A stretch of DNA of 64,000 bases from Casuarius casuarius (taxonomy: Eukaryota > Chordata > Aves > Casuariiformes > Casuariidae). Positions 1-13,984 of this stretch are shown here, piece by piece. The notes under the pieces are model-generated. The model searched no databases and had not been told where the DNA came from. It worked only from the letters and a program-made list of their open reading frames with translations. Each line of letters opens with the position of its first letter. Positions within the stretch are counted from its first letter, which is position 1. Location of the stretch: positions 7,798,252 through 7,862,251 of the forward strand of contig PTFA01000012.1 in the NCBI GenBank assembly GCA_003342895.1, written 5' to 3'. Position numbers and translations under genes: made by a program.

Positions 1-3000
1 TGTAACCTGCTTTCAAAATCTTTGGGAATGGGTGTGTGAGAAAGAGAAGGTCCGGGTCTGTGTACAATTCCACGAGCAACCCCAAATAGCCTTATTCCTA
101 CTAGATGCTTCTGTGCAAATACTAGCCACATGCATACAGATGAGGCATTCTCATTCATCACTGGGCTTTTAGAGGCCTTATTAATATAAGTGAAGGATAT
201 AATATGTGCTATACAATAATATATGCTATCTCTACCCCTTGCAGCAACAAGGGCTGGATTTAATTTCTGGGTATCATTATTAAATACTGCTGGAGCACTC
301 ACCTAGAAAGTGGGGAAATTACATTAAACTGACTGAGTGCTCATCGAGCTATTCTTCTCCACTCACAGATGATGAATCAAAAGGCTTAGCAAAACAGTGT
401 GTTAGGGGAGAGAGGGATGAAAAAGAGAACAAGAAGATAAACAGCATAACATGAGACAAGCAGCTACTGTTTTCTTAAAGAAAAACAATGATGGTTTCAA
501 GGCCTCCATTCTCATATCGTAGGGAGACAACTAATAGTTCTGCTGGTTGCTTTCTACTGCACGTAGTTTTACCCCATTCATGGTCAGGTCCTCAAACTCT
601 ATTATCTACCCAGCAAGGCCTCACACAACAGCCATTCTGTATATCAGCTCTTCTTTTCCACTAGCTTTTCTGCTTGTTCAAGGACTTTTGCTCTTCAGAA
701 GGAATACCACAACTCAGTTAGCTCTTCTTGACAGAAAGCGCCATCTTCATCTCCTCTTACCTAGACACTTTTGCATGCTAAAGCCGCAAATTATTACATT
801 GGAAATGTGCTCATCCCAGGCCCATTTTTAGCACCATTAACTTGCCCAGACTTGCACGTAGTGCAAACATGCCCATAAAATACGACAAAACATAAATATG
901 ATGAAAACATAAAATGCAAATTGAACAAGTTTCAGTGACTGCTTTCACTCAGTTCCCCTTCTCTACACTAGACACCAACAGAGCTTTCTTCCAGTCTGAG
1001 TTTCAATCCCTGCTGGGCTTTCTGGGGATCAGTATGGTTTGCCTTAGACCTCATCCACTAGGATTACATTTTAATATTTTTTATCACCATTTTACAGTTA
1101 TAGAGCTGAGGCACTGCAAAATAATACATTCCGTATTCAGACTCAAATTCACTCAAAATCTGTGGCAGAGCAAAACAGTGAATCATGGTTTCTGAGCTTG
1201 CTGTCTTAGCCAGAAGCTCACTGGCTATTTGACCATTTAATATGAGCTATATTTCCTATCAGGAAACCAAATTTCAGCAGTAATGTTCCAAACTTAAGCT
1301 AGCAAGACTTAACCAGATGAGGCACCTTAACCAAAAATTGGCATTTCTCCATTTTGGGTTTTCGAATCGTTCTGAGATTGAGGACACATTTTTAAAATAA
1401 ATACAGTGCCTGATACTTTTTTTATCAGAGACGGAAAATTTTCCAAAGTGAAGAGATAAACTAGATGAATACAGATGAACAAATTAATTTGTCTTTTTAA
1501 TGTAAGACAGCTACTGAAATTGTTAAAGTTACTGTATTATATACAACCTAACTCTCAGTAAATCGTCTTTTAAAAGGGATTGCTCAAGGTAGGACTCAGT
1601 CCTGCCCCTTCGCGTTCACATATGACATTCATTCATCTTACATATGACATTCATTCATCTCACCATTTGAAAAGCATTTTCCACCAGACTTTTGAAAGAA
1701 ATAGAACATTTGAAGTCAGTCATTATTTATGCCTCACTTGTACTGATTTTACTTTTCAGAAAATATCAAAACTAAGGAAAATGTGTTAAATTCATACTTT
1801 TGCTGTTCATCTTTCATGTGTCCTCCACACAAATGGAGGCTTTGTAATTTCAAAACTTAATTCTGGGGCCAGTAACTCAAAGAAATCCAGAAATCTTCAG
1901 GGAAAAAGACTCTTAGTTTCAACTAAAATGTGCAATCCACATTTATTAAAATAAAAATGATTGGATTTTTTTTTTTTTTCTCAAAGAAAGGGACTAATGT
2001 TTGGGTTAAGCCTCCTGTGGGAAGACCTAACTTCCACACTTACTATTTATGGGGATTTTCAAGCTCGATTTACCTACCTATTCAGTACAGGAAAGTAATT
2101 GTTATCCCATTCCTTTCATTACGTGATGCAAATGCTATCTCTGCAGTACAGAAATGCTTCTTCAAATTGGATGTCAGAATATAGAGTTTATTCCAGTAGT
2201 TTAAACATGCATTTAAGGGACCATTCATCTATTTTCAATGAATAAGCATTTTTCTGAGTTTATTTTCTCATTCAGTTTTAAAACAAATAGTTTTAAGGAA
2301 GATAGAAATATGAGAGGAAGAAAACTAATACAGGGTGTAGCTGGATTATCTGTGACTACCTAGTTATTTCAAGCTTTCCTCTGATGTATTGATCTTTTGC
2401 TGAGGGGCAAATCCCATTCTTTGTATTACAACTAAGTGTAGGTATGTGAAGTAGAGGGCCTCTGTGTCAGTTGTGGTGCAAGGTGAAAGATTCTCACCAC
2501 TGATTTGCAAGAGGTGCTTTGCAGATGCTGGCCTATAGAAAGTAGGAGTATGCCTTCCTAAGGGGTGGAATAAGCTATTCCGATTAGGACATGCTGTAAA
2601 TTCCAGTCATCTGATAATCAGATTTCTCTGGTAATTCCCAGAAAAATCATAATGCAGGACAAGGAGAAAAAAGCCAGGGAATTCAAAGCCAAAATGACTT
2701 TTTAGGGCAGCTGGATATCACTAAGAGCGGCCCTGAGGCCAGGTCCAAGATGGAAGAAATGCAAATGTGTTTTGGAGCTTCTACTATTTCCTCTGACTCC
2801 CTGTGGTCTACAAGAGAGGATATCACTGCCTCGCTCTCAGTGCTTCATTTATGAATGGCTCCTGCCAGAAGCTGCCATTGGATAGGTGCAAATACGGTAT
2901 ATCAGAAAATATTGCACATAAGAGCTGGAGGACAGGGGAAATGAGTCAACCTTAATTCTCTGAGGTCCTGACATGGGAACAAGGGGCAAATTCACAACAG

Positions 3001-6000
3001 CTCCTATGCACTTACTCCTCTGGGCTTAAGGTATGAGATGAGACTGATGTGCTCTGCTTTTGTGAACTGGTGATTTTCCAGATGTGTATAATTCACCTTT
3101 CTTAACCATTTACATTGGGATGACCTTTCTTTTTTTATTCTTTCCCCTTTTGATAGCCTTGTGATAGTCACAAATCAGTAGTTTACTGTTTGCACTGCTT
3201 GAATGTCTTTATCTTCAATAGGGGCTGCAATTACTTTTACGAATAAGCAAAGATATAGAGAACGAGAGCAGAGAGACTTTATTTCAACACCACTACTGTG
3301 TCTGCTAACATTTTGAACTCCCAAACTTCCTTTGAATCTTAATGGAGTAGTACACAACATCTTTGCTACAAAGCAATTTCAGCTGTGGCTGACGGAAAAA
3401 CCCTCATATGATGCAGATCCAGGCACAGGATGCAGGAAAATGAAGATGTAGAAGGTACTCTCGTTATTTATCCCCTATATATTCTTGCCTTAGAGACATT
3501 AATACAGACTGGAAAGGCATAAGCACTGAGCCCACAGACTGAGACAGGTGACCTGTAATAAATTTCTGTGCTGCTTCTTTGGAGGTACTGAAGGATCTCC
3601 GCCAGATGAGTTCTGAGACCTAAAGGGTTTTTTGTAAATAGCTCTGCTCAGTGTGATTGTCGGATCCATGACCTTCCATGATTAAGAAAATGTTAAGGAA
3701 TGTACCAGTTTCTGTCTTTGTCAAGTGGAGAGTAAATAATGGCTCAGACTTTTCTTGCTTGCCATCTACACTCCCCCCCCACATATTTATCTCTACCTTT
3801 GGTTGAAGGAGAAAGACACAGTATCTTATCTGCCCCTAAGAAAGTCAATTGACAAGGGATTTTTATGGTACACATGCGAAAAAATACCATCGATATATTA
3901 GGAGGGTAAAAATTCCTGAGCTGCAATAAAATTAAATGGAGTCTGTATCACCTCCTGCCCTGTCTCACTATTGACAAATAGGTTGGATCAGCTTAAACGG
4001 CCACTGGTGTCATCTCTATCTGCTTACTGTTCTTCAAGAAAAATGTCTTGCTGAGATAAATGATTGCTATCTCCTTCAGAAAGGCAGAGAAGAGAAAAAA
4101 AGAAAAAAAAACACGTTAAATCTTTTAAACTGCTGTAGGCAGTAGAATATCATATGGAAATTTTCTTAACCTTTGAAAGTAGTGAAAATGCACGGATTTG
4201 AATGCTTATTCTGTAAGCAAGATAATTGACTATTTAGATTGAAGAACCTATTCCGAGAAATCTGTAGCTGCCAGAATGCTGATTCTGAAACAAAGAAGGT
4301 GTAAAGCAAAACTGCTCAGTATTGTCAAAACAGCCCTCTGTGTACTAATGACAAGGTCTGCTGGGGAAGTGTAGAATTATTTTTTTGTCATTGTCTGTGG
4401 GGAATGCAGCTAAAGTGTGATATTTTTCCTCATTATCACTTCCAACCTCCTCTGGCCCCCCCATACAGTTTTTGAACGTTATGTAGTACACAACAAATGA
4501 GGTGAAAAAAAAAATCCAACATGCCTATAGGCTCTCCTATATTAAAGGTGGTCTTAGGAGTTCTGCTTTGTAAAGGATGCAGAGTAATTTCTTTCACTGG
4601 ACTGCCAATGTCATATTTTATGAAAGGCAAGATGGGTTGGTAGATCTAGTGCTTGGCTTTTCACCTCTGTTAAACCTTTTTCACAACTGAGTTTTGTAGT
4701 CTCAACTCATTCCCTCCTGAAGGGTGATAGTCTTCATCTTTAAAACTGCTATAGATAATTTAATGCTCTCAGCTGTTTTCTTTTTTACTGAAGGGAAAGC
4801 TGGCATAGAACTTTTTTTAAAGATTATGATTGCTAAATTCCAAATAAGTCCATGCATCTTTTCTTTTTATCATTTAAAAATAACCTTTCCCATTACCTAG
4901 GTAAACCTACAGACCATTTTTAGAAAAGCTACACTAACTTCCTTTAAATTGCTCTAACACCTTGAATAAAGGGATCACAAAATAGTGCGGGAGGTATATA
5001 TGGGGATTTTTAGAACTGCTTCCTCCTTAACACAAATGAGGTAATGCTTGTGGGAAACACACTTCAGAGTGCACCGTGCAGTACAAATCTGGAATGGAAA
5101 ATTTGGCACACTAATAAGGAAACTGAAGATGTAGTTTGAAAGAGTGATAAAACCTGAGCAAGCAGTGGTTGTTTTGCTTTTTTTTTCTTTACTACAACAT
5201 AAAATATGAGATTTTTTTGAGATGAAGAAAAGTAAAATAAGTGTTTTGAGGTTTTGGAACATAGTGGAAAATCTAGGAGTTATACTATAACCTCCATTTT
5301 TATTGTAACTTCCATCATGAATTAGAAGTTCTGTTTTTTGCTATGTGCTCTAGGTCTTATATCAAACCTTGCTCGAGTTAAATTTATTAGTCAGAAGTTC
5401 AGTCCAGTGTTGTAGAACCCCGCTATTAAATCACAGTTCATTCTTGTGCTGTCTGTTAAAACAAGTTCAATTCATTACTGCCAGCCCATCTCCTGGCAGG
5501 GTACTGCTTGTGCTCAGCCCGTCAGCTCTTCCTTCTTCTCCTCAGCTTTGGACTGGGGAGTCCTGCTTTCTCATGTATCTTCATCTCTAGAACTGTTTGT
5601 TATCAATGTGGCAGCATATACCTGATTATTAAAAATTGTTCCAGCCAGTTATCCTTGGTCAGAAGAGATATTTGATTTCTCTCTGATGAATAATCTTGGA
5701 GAAGTCATCAAGGCACTAGTGGGCTCAACAGATAGTCTCTCTAAAAAGAGATGCCTGGTCCCCGAGTATACCAAGAGGGACATGGCAAAAGTAATACACA
5801 CTTTATTTAAAAAGTGGGTTTTTTTTTTTCTTTTTTTCCTGAAGGAATCTAGCAGTCTTACATGCAAGAAGACTGGAACAGAGAAAGAGGAAATAGAAAC
5901 TAATCTTCTCACATGATGATTAATGAAAAGTCTTTTAGGAGGAACTTATAACTAAGTTGGGCATTTAATGTAAGAACAGAAAAACAAACATTAAAGGAAT

Positions 6001-9000
6001 GATAGCTAGACAAGGAAAGAAACATATGCATGCATTTTCTTTTAGACTGATAGCCATATATCTGACCTACTAGTTTAACTGTACCAACAAGAATACTCCA
6101 AGATGCCACACTGAATCCAAGCCTTAAACAGAAAGATATCTTCACGGAAGGAAATCTATCTAGGTGATAATGCCAACATGATTTTAGGCCACTTAAAGAG
6201 AGAATCAGATTACAGGTAGGTAGCAAGAAGCCAAGGTTCAACAGAAGTCTGCAAAAATATCTGTAAGCATTTGAGGGTTGGGGAAGCATTTAAGGAAGTT
6301 GATATACAGTTTTCTAATGCCTAGGACAGCTGAAGAGCAAAGATTTCTGCATGCAAAGAAAGGCTGCAGACAAGAGGGCTCCACAGAGCATCAGAATGGT
6401 GACTAGACTCAGCTGAGGCACAGTAGACCTAGAAGCAGATGACTGGACAACTTACCATGACCCATCCAAACAATGAACGGGATCAGGTTCTAACTTTGGC
6501 TATTACCAAATAATCAACACTTGCCAGAATAGTACCTGACAGATAAAAATATCCTTGGGGTGCTGGGCCTATTGTGAAAGATTGTAGCCCAGTCATCTAC
6601 AAGGCAGTGCTTTTGAAAAGCCTGGAGTATGAATACAAAACAGAACTGAAAGGTCAAGTTTCGATGCCTAAATTAAGCAGATAGAGTTGTATTTGGATTA
6701 ATAAATAAGACACAGTCCATTTTCACACCTGCTAACCAAGGAGTGCTGGGAGTATTCTATATCTAAGAAAAGTAGGTCACTTTTAGCTCTACTTCTGTGG
6801 AGAAGGCTGGGTACTCAAATTGACTTACACATTTAAAACTCTGCTGAGCTAGAGATATGGTCATAATGCCATATTATTGGTTTTGTATTAAGGGTCTGCT
6901 TTGCTCTGGGCTTGTGCTGCAGGTGTGCCAGGTTCTCCCACCCACGCTTACGGATCCTGTTTCTTTAGGCTGGAGTGCCAAAAGCAAATTTATGTAAATA
7001 TGGGTCATGCTGCTGCCTGTGGACACCAGCAGTTGGTATTAGTCATAGCACCCTCTTTAGGAGAACAGTATTACTTTAATGCTTCCATCATATGCAAAAC
7101 AATTTAAATGGTTCCGTAACCTCTTATTAGATACTTTGTTTGTTTTAGTTCATGTCCTTCTGCTTTGCATTCATCAGGCTAGGAAGAAAAGGAAACAGAT
7201 TGAAAACTACTGATGTTATTTGTTAAAAGTATAAGAAAGAAAGCCTTCCTTCAAAGATAAACCAAAAAAATACAAACTGAGGAAAGTGACTAAATGTTCA
7301 GAGCAGATTTTGTACGAGGCTTAGAATTAGCTGCGTATTTGAGATAATGCTATCCTTCTTTTACAGTCATTGAGAAAACATTTATTAGTTCTGAGGTGTG
7401 AATCAAAGTTCAATGTAAATATTTAAGACTTTTAACCATTTTATTTTGAGCTTGTTAGTAAAGAAAGAACTGTAAACATAAAAGAAAAAGAGAGAAGGCA
7501 GTAAAATCTGGAAGTGTTAGAGCTGGATTCCATGAGCAGTAGGAAGCAGGTGGAGGTGTAGAGTCTGGAGTGGACAAAAAAAGCAGAACTTTTTAACTCT
7601 GATGTACATTTCACACAAGCTGAAGTGATTTCAACATAATGCAGCAAAGGTGTTATGAAACAGGAACAATTGTTTTCTTATTCCTTGGATGGCTCGTTGA
7701 AATTCAGGAGGTCTACCCTTTGCCTGTGCATTTCACTTCGAAAGTGCCACGGTTCTATGAAATGCAAATTTCAACTTTCCACCGGTTTCTGCTTAAAGAA
7801 GGTATTTTAAGAATAAAGGTAAAGTAATTTTATGAATAGTTAGAGAGACTCCTCTCAAACATGACATATATAATTGGAGAAACCAGAAACTGTGTGTCTG
7901 TAGGGAAATTTTCCAAATGACAGTTTGGCTTCCTAGTGCTGGGATTGACCTTTTGATAGTGAAGGAAGGATGATAGGTAGATGTGGATAAACAAATTAAA
8001 CCAAAACTTTAAAACTTTGATAAATGTCTGGATGTAAATGAAGTTCATTTCTGGTGGAGTCTCAGTTCAATTCTTACTTCAAATGATCTCTTTTGCCCTT
8101 TCACATAGAAAATAAAAATTATACAAGAATGCACTGGTTGTATTAAGCTTTTGCCACCTATGTGGACTGTGTTTCTAGCAACCTTAAAAAAAATCCAATA
8201 TAAAGATGGTTCAATATGTGTTCCTCAGTTCATACTACAATCACCAAGCATAAAAATGCCATTTCAATTGGATTTATTAATAACATTTTGCCATAGTAAA
8301 AGGGCATATGAAAAAATAGAAAGAGTAACATATTTTTAATATTTTTGCATTGTGTTAAAATATTTTGAGATTAAGTCAGGAAGGCTCTTATGTAAGTGTC
8401 TGAATTCAGTGAGATGTAAGCACTTTCCAAAAGCATTGCTGAAGTATTGATTTGTGCAAAAGAATGTTTGATGGTATGAAAAGGAGCCCCACATTTCTCA
8501 CTGATTTTTGCACGCTATAGCTACTGACCTTTTCTGAATATAGCATAGACACATTTATGACTTGAAAGATTTAAACAGCTAAATTCCCATTATTTGCACA
8601 AATGTGCGCATGGCTACATATCTCGTGAAACTAGCTCCTGCCTTTGTGTACTCTACAGGGAGAGGAGAAGATTAAAAGAGGAAATATTTATTTAATACTT
8701 TATTTAAAATAGTGAGTCTACTCATGTTGGATTATCTAACAAGATCTAAAAAGCATGCTGTAATGGTACAATCAGTCATTCTGTCATTCTACAAGAAATG
8801 CTGTGACTGTCCTTTCTTCACAGCAGGAGGGTCCACAGTTTGTCACACGTACGTGTCACAGCGGAGCTAATACTCCTCAGGTTTGCAGCCGCATGCATAA
8901 TCTTGTTAAGAAATGTGCTGGAACCACTAGCCAGCCAACCAGGGAAAAAGCCTCTCAAACAGGGTTAAAGGAACTGGTTTTGTAGGAACTAAAGTCAATA

Positions 9001-9612
9001 ATTTGAAAGATAAATGAGGACTGGTATCATTAACTCTGAAATGGCAGGAACGAGTGGGGACTGGCTGTGATATTGCGCAAAGTTTACACAATGCCGATCA
9101 GCTGGGACTCAGACACCGAACCCTCTTTTCTGCTTTGAGGAGCTTCTGAACAGCGTGCTCTGGGAGCAACATTCAGAAATGTCCTTAGATGAAAGAAAGA
9201 ACAATTAAAGTCCTGTCAAAGCTGAATAGCTTTGAAGACATGTTAGATAACTAGAAAAAGGTAAAAATGATGCTTTATTCTGTTTCTAAAAGCAGTGGGC
9301 ATGAACCAAAATGTCAAATCATAGACTTACTTTTCACTACAACTACTTGTGAAGCCACCGATGTTTTTAATAATTTAAAGTAAATTTGAGCAGAAGAAGA
9401 AAACTGTGAATCCATATTACATTTCTGTGAGAAGTACTGTCTTACATCGAAGAATGAATTACATGAGAAATGTTTCATACAAAGCAAAGGGGAAAATGCA
9501 GAAGAGTTTTTTATTATCTGAGCCCCAAAAGATGATTTTACAGTTTTTCAATCCAGTCACAGTTAGTCTAGAGCAAAAGTGAGTGAAGGAGATACAGAAA
9601 AAAAATGCTTAC
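1..9612. other. AT-rich non-coding stretch, no gene seen
   Basis: I see no gene, RNA gene or mobile element here. Open frames are short (the longest about 126 codons, minus strand, 5909-6289), match no family I recognise and are not flanked by convincing signals. The stretch is AT-rich unique-looking sequence with short homopolymers (for example a run of eight C at 3773-3780) and one 22-bp tandem duplication listed separately. It may be intergenic or intronic; the sequence alone does not decide. Confidence 0.7.
1618..1660. repeat. 22-bp tandem duplication, two copies
   Basis: A 21-base word beginning ACATATGACATTC occurs at 1618-1638 and again at 1640-1660, identical over 21 bases with period 22. 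It is a perfect two-copy tandem duplication, probably recent replication slippage, and could be a length polymorphism. Confidence 0.9.
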
Positions 9613-9712
9613 CATCATAGTGGAAACTTGCCAAGCAAAGGAAGCCTCTCCCTCTGCATGGAAGCTTATTAGATCCGGACAAGCTTCTGAATATTGGAGA
9701 GAATCAAAAATA
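9613..9712 (-). other. Exon-like segment (candidate, 100 bp)
   Basis: On the minus strand this segment lies between a strong acceptor and a good donor. The acceptor is a long pyrimidine tract (complement of about 9715-9740) ending in CCAG; the donor is ATG followed by GTAAGC (complement of 9607-9612). One frame is open through all 100 bases (one base, then 33 codons), ending at a codon boundary with two Met codons. I do not recognise the encoded peptide. About half of random 100-base segments would be open in some frame, so the support is mainly the splice sites. It could be a coding exon, a lncRNA exon or a cryptic pseudo-exon. Confidence 0.2.
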
Positions 9713-11418
9713 CTGGAGAAGAGATGTGAGAAAGAAAAGTTTGGTAATTAAAACTGGAGTTGATGAAAAAGGGAAACATTGAACTGGAAATGCTCGTGGA
9801 AGCAATCTGATATTCTTTGGGGTGGGAACAGTGGATGGCATCACTTTGCATGAGCTTGCAAGTGACTTTAGACTGGCTTTGCACAGAGGCCAGGAGGGTT
9901 CTTCGTATGATAAGAGTGTGGCGAAGTGTGAATCAAGCTCAGAAGTCCCAAGAAGATGAAGCATTTATTTGGATTAAAGTTAATACATGTTCATGAACAG
10001 ATGTGATGTTGGAGTGAAAAGATGATGCAACTGAAAGAACTCCTCCTTGCCTCAAAAAATGTAGAAGAAAATCAAGTAAAATTCCAGCTGATAGTGTTGA
10101 TCTCATTAACTTGTAAAGAGCTTGGCTTGTATATTAAATATCTCGGAAAAATACAAGCTAGAGTTACATAGTTATTGTGGGGAGAAAAGTACCAAATGTT
10201 AGATATATGACACATCTTTGGTCTGATACATTCTCCGAAAGGAAATGGGGACTAAAGTAATTAAGGAAAAGTCTGAGAGTTAGAGAAGCTTCCAGTTGAA
10301 TAGATGTATAGTTAAATGAGCCCGTATATTGTATGACACAGCCCTTAGGAGCATTCCAATACCTTAAAGCAGATAGGTGCTAAAAGAAGGTAGTGTTTTT
10401 TTACTTTGAAAATCTTTAGATGAGTAGAAGAATTGGATTCAAATACAGTTGTTTATCATTGTTGAAGAAAATGGATGGAAAACTTTATTCATCTATAAAC
10501 ATCAAATAACTACATAAATATATAAAACTGAAACATTTACCAGTATCTATAATGGGGAAATTGTTGGTGATATGGCAGCTGCAAGCTATTTCTCCACGGT
10601 CTGTAGTTTATCAGCAGGGCGCTGAATAGTGCCATTAGAAAACATTGTATACATTCCATATCTCCTTGAGAGACTTCATTTCGTTATATTGCTGTTTGTG
10701 TTGTTTTGGGCTCTTGAGTTTCTTCACAGGAAAAAAAGAAAAGAACAAGGTATTTTTGATTGTGTAGAGAATGAAGGTTTTGGTATGTGATAATTTGAAT
10801 TAAGGTAAAACAGCAGAAGACTCAGAGAAGCTTCAAGCTACCACTCCTGTGTCAAAGTTAAGCAAGTGAAATATATATCATACATAATAAAGAGAACATA
10901 TCTAGAAGTGATAGCAATACAATAAGGTAGGCCTAGAGATTAAATAGGACTGAGGTCATCAATTTTGCCTCAAGGAGTAAACAAAGACACCAAGATTACT
11001 TGACAGGGTAAAAGTTAAGAAAATTAAAAAAGAAAATTGGGCTAATCAACCATAAAATGCTACTGTAAAATGCACATTAAATATTAGTGGTTAGGAGTTA
11101 GTGATCCTAAATACCAAGGTAATGGATTTCTTTTAAAACTTTTTTGGAAAGGAAACACTCATTTAGTGTGTAGGTAAGGCTCTCACTTCTCTGAGATAGA
11201 CTCACAGAGAGTACTGCAGCCCATAGCAAACATTTACGTCAAAGCCCTTTTAACTGACATGGAAATTATTGACAATTAGGATCAACAGTGTAGTAATTTC
11301 TAACAGTGGCTTTGTGTTTAAACTGTTTCCACTGCAAAACTGCAGAAGTTATTTTATTATAATAATAATAATATATAATTATATTTATTATAATAACTGC
11401 TGCTATTTTGTTCAACAG
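9713..11418. other. Non-coding stretch, no gene seen
   Basis: Apart from the pyrimidine-tract complement at its left edge and an AT-rich simple repeat near 11.35 kb, this is unique AT-rich sequence with no recognisable coding or RNA feature. Confidence 0.65.
11349..11397. repeat. AT-only simple repeat, (TAA)n-like
   Basis: About 49 bases consisting only of A and T, with a TAA core of several units flanked by irregular TATA and TTA units. It is a degenerate microsatellite just upstream of the exon-like segment that starts at 11419. Confidence 0.85.
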
Positions 11419-11498
11419 AAAATGAACACCAAGAAGGCTTATACAGTGGCAGCCCAACATCAAATGCACCGAGCACATGCAGACATACACAAGGACTG
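11419..11498 (+). other. Exon-like segment (candidate, 80 bp)
   Basis: The segment is preceded by a short pyrimidine-rich stretch ending TTCAACAG and followed by ACTG then GTAAGG, a good donor. One frame is open across it (26 codons plus two bases); the frame stops immediately after the donor, as expected for an intron edge but also by chance. I recognise no protein family. The acceptor is only moderate. Coding exon, lncRNA exon and chance remain possible, chance being most likely. Confidence 0.12.
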
Positions 11499-13984
11499 GT
11501 AAGGCAAAACAAAATGTTTGTTCTGAAAATAATGTGGTACATATCTAGGCTGAAAACTGTGATTGCAACAGTAGTGCTGCACAAGAAATAATCCTGTTGT
11601 CCTATGCAGTTGTATGCATGCAGTGATGAAATAAAGGACCTTTTTGCACCAGTAGAGAAACAAAGGATACTGAATTATTTCTCTGAAAATATCTCACAAA
11701 GACAACAGAGTGGAACCCATCTCACAGCAGTGGTGATGATATGCTGTGAGAGACTGCAAGGCTTAGAGACTAACTGAATAAATTTTTGAAAGACTTCTGT
11801 ATTATGTTAAATGTTAATTAGAAGTTGTTATTATTATCTTTGGGGCAGGAAACTTTAAGAGTTTCTTGTAAGAACATCTGCAAGTGGTGCAAAGATTCTG
11901 CTTTGTAACACTGAAGGATTAGAAGTCAGACTTTAAATGAGGGAGACCTGAGAGCATTGAAGAACACAGACGTTTGGTCATCTAATTCCCACTGAAATCA
12001 CTGAGAGTGAGATACCTAAATGTTGGGGGATCTGAGCCTACATTTTTACATTAATGCAAACAGCTGAAAAAGCATTTGATTTGGATATTACATAGAGCAA
12101 CATGCAACAGAATATTGATTTCCTTTCCCTAGAGCAACATAATCAAAGTAAACATCTCCAGTTAAAGCTCTTTCAGAATAAAAAATATTGACCTCTGTCA
12201 TGGACTCATTCTGTGGCCTTATTGATTAAAAAGATCCTATAAATTTTTCCACTATTCATGGAGCAAGATAAATAGTAATTAAAAGTATTCTTCTCCACAC
12301 TAATTTTCATAGCTACTTACTAAGTCTGATGCATGTGTAGTGCACTGTCATTGTCATAATTTAGGTAGAAGGTAGTCCCATACACTTTCTTATGAATCCA
12401 GTATGATGGGGAATGTGAACGGGTCTCAGTTATCGTGTAAACACAAATTAATTTAAGTTTTGACAGGCTGTGCAGCAAGCATGTGAAGCTTCATTGCTGT
12501 TCAGTTGAAGATTTGGTGTTTTTTCTCTGCACAGCTTTGCACTGCTATTGAGTATTTGTCTTTAAATAAAAGATTTCTTCTTCCTTACATAATTTCTTCC
12601 ACCATTTCCACTGATTTTTGCTGCTCATCTCAGTGTTACCATAATGCCTGTTGGTTTGGTCACAACTGGTTGTACAGTAAGCAAAATCTTATTATTCCTG
12701 TTGCTGTTATTTTTATTTGAAACTGCCATTGATTACCGTTTAAGTAAAACACAGCCTTGGAATTTTTAAGGTTGTGAGACAATGATGTGAGACAACGGTC
12801 AAGTGTGTCAGTCTTAGAACTTAAACGGCTTGGCCAATTTCCCTTCCAGAAATTTTCTGTTGCAGAAGGTGGCTAATCTATAACAGTAGGTGTTGGGCAG
12901 TGGGGAGCAGGAATGAAATTTCCCCAGAACACACCAGTACAGAAGCTGTGATTAGATCTGAGACATAGATATCCGTCTTGAATTTGAGGTAACATCATCA
13001 ATCGTTCTTACTCATTTGAGCTGAAAACCCAGCTGACAATAGTGCTGCTACTGGCATGATATTTAAGTTGTAGTATGAAGTCTTCTTTTGCATCCATATC
13101 TCTATTTGGATACAGCACCAAAGTTTTTAGCTGAACATGGAGTAACGTTTCTTTCTTTTCCGTGTTTTTTATTGCTCTTTTTGTCTTCTATCTGGCTTCA
13201 AAGCTCTCTGCCTGTTCTACATTTGACATCAGACGCCTTAAGAGAGCAGGCTTTTAGCAGCTTTTAGAAGACTGCCAAATCTCATGTCCGTTACTTGCTT
13301 TCCATTTGGTACAAACTATTGAGACAGTCATTGCAATCAAATTCAGTTTTTCAATTTGTATATCTCTAGTGATTCCAAAAGACTTCATTTGATTTATGGA
13401 GCTCATCTCTTTCAGTTCTGCTGGTACACCTGGTCCAAAATCTAGAAGGCGTTGCTACTAGTATGTATTTTAAATTTTTGGAAAAGAGACTTTACCTAAA
13501 ATTCTACTATTCCTCTCTCTGGAACAGTTGTCACACTGATAGAAATGGGTACTAAACAGGGCTGGTTTTGTCTCTTTGAAATATGGTGATATTTTAGTCT
13601 TTTTTAAGTCTGAATTTTTCTTATATTTATTTTGATACTGAAAATCCTGAGGGAGAAATGCTGCAGTCCTCACTCAGGAAAGACACTCATTTTCTGAATG
13701 AATAGGAAAAGCAGGATTTGAGGTAAATTCCTGGCTGTATTGAAGTCTACAGGAGGATTTCTATTAACCTGGAAAAGCTCTCTGTGGATCCTGTTTTCCA
13801 TTAATGACATCTGGATGGTATACTGTGCAATTATCTTTTCACGACTCTGAGCACACTGACTGTATCCCCCCCCCCAAACCTTGAAAGCAGTATGTTCTTG
13901 CATAGGGCTGTTCAGATAGTCCTGCTGTGTCTCTATCCATTGAAGTACTGTACTTTCAAAAATATACCATAAGGTTAGATACAA
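11499..13984. other. Non-coding stretch, no gene seen
   Basis: Unique AT-rich sequence. It contains a run of ten C at 13866-13875 and a small 13-bp imperfect direct repeat near 12773-12796. No coding or RNA gene is recognisable. Confidence 0.65.
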
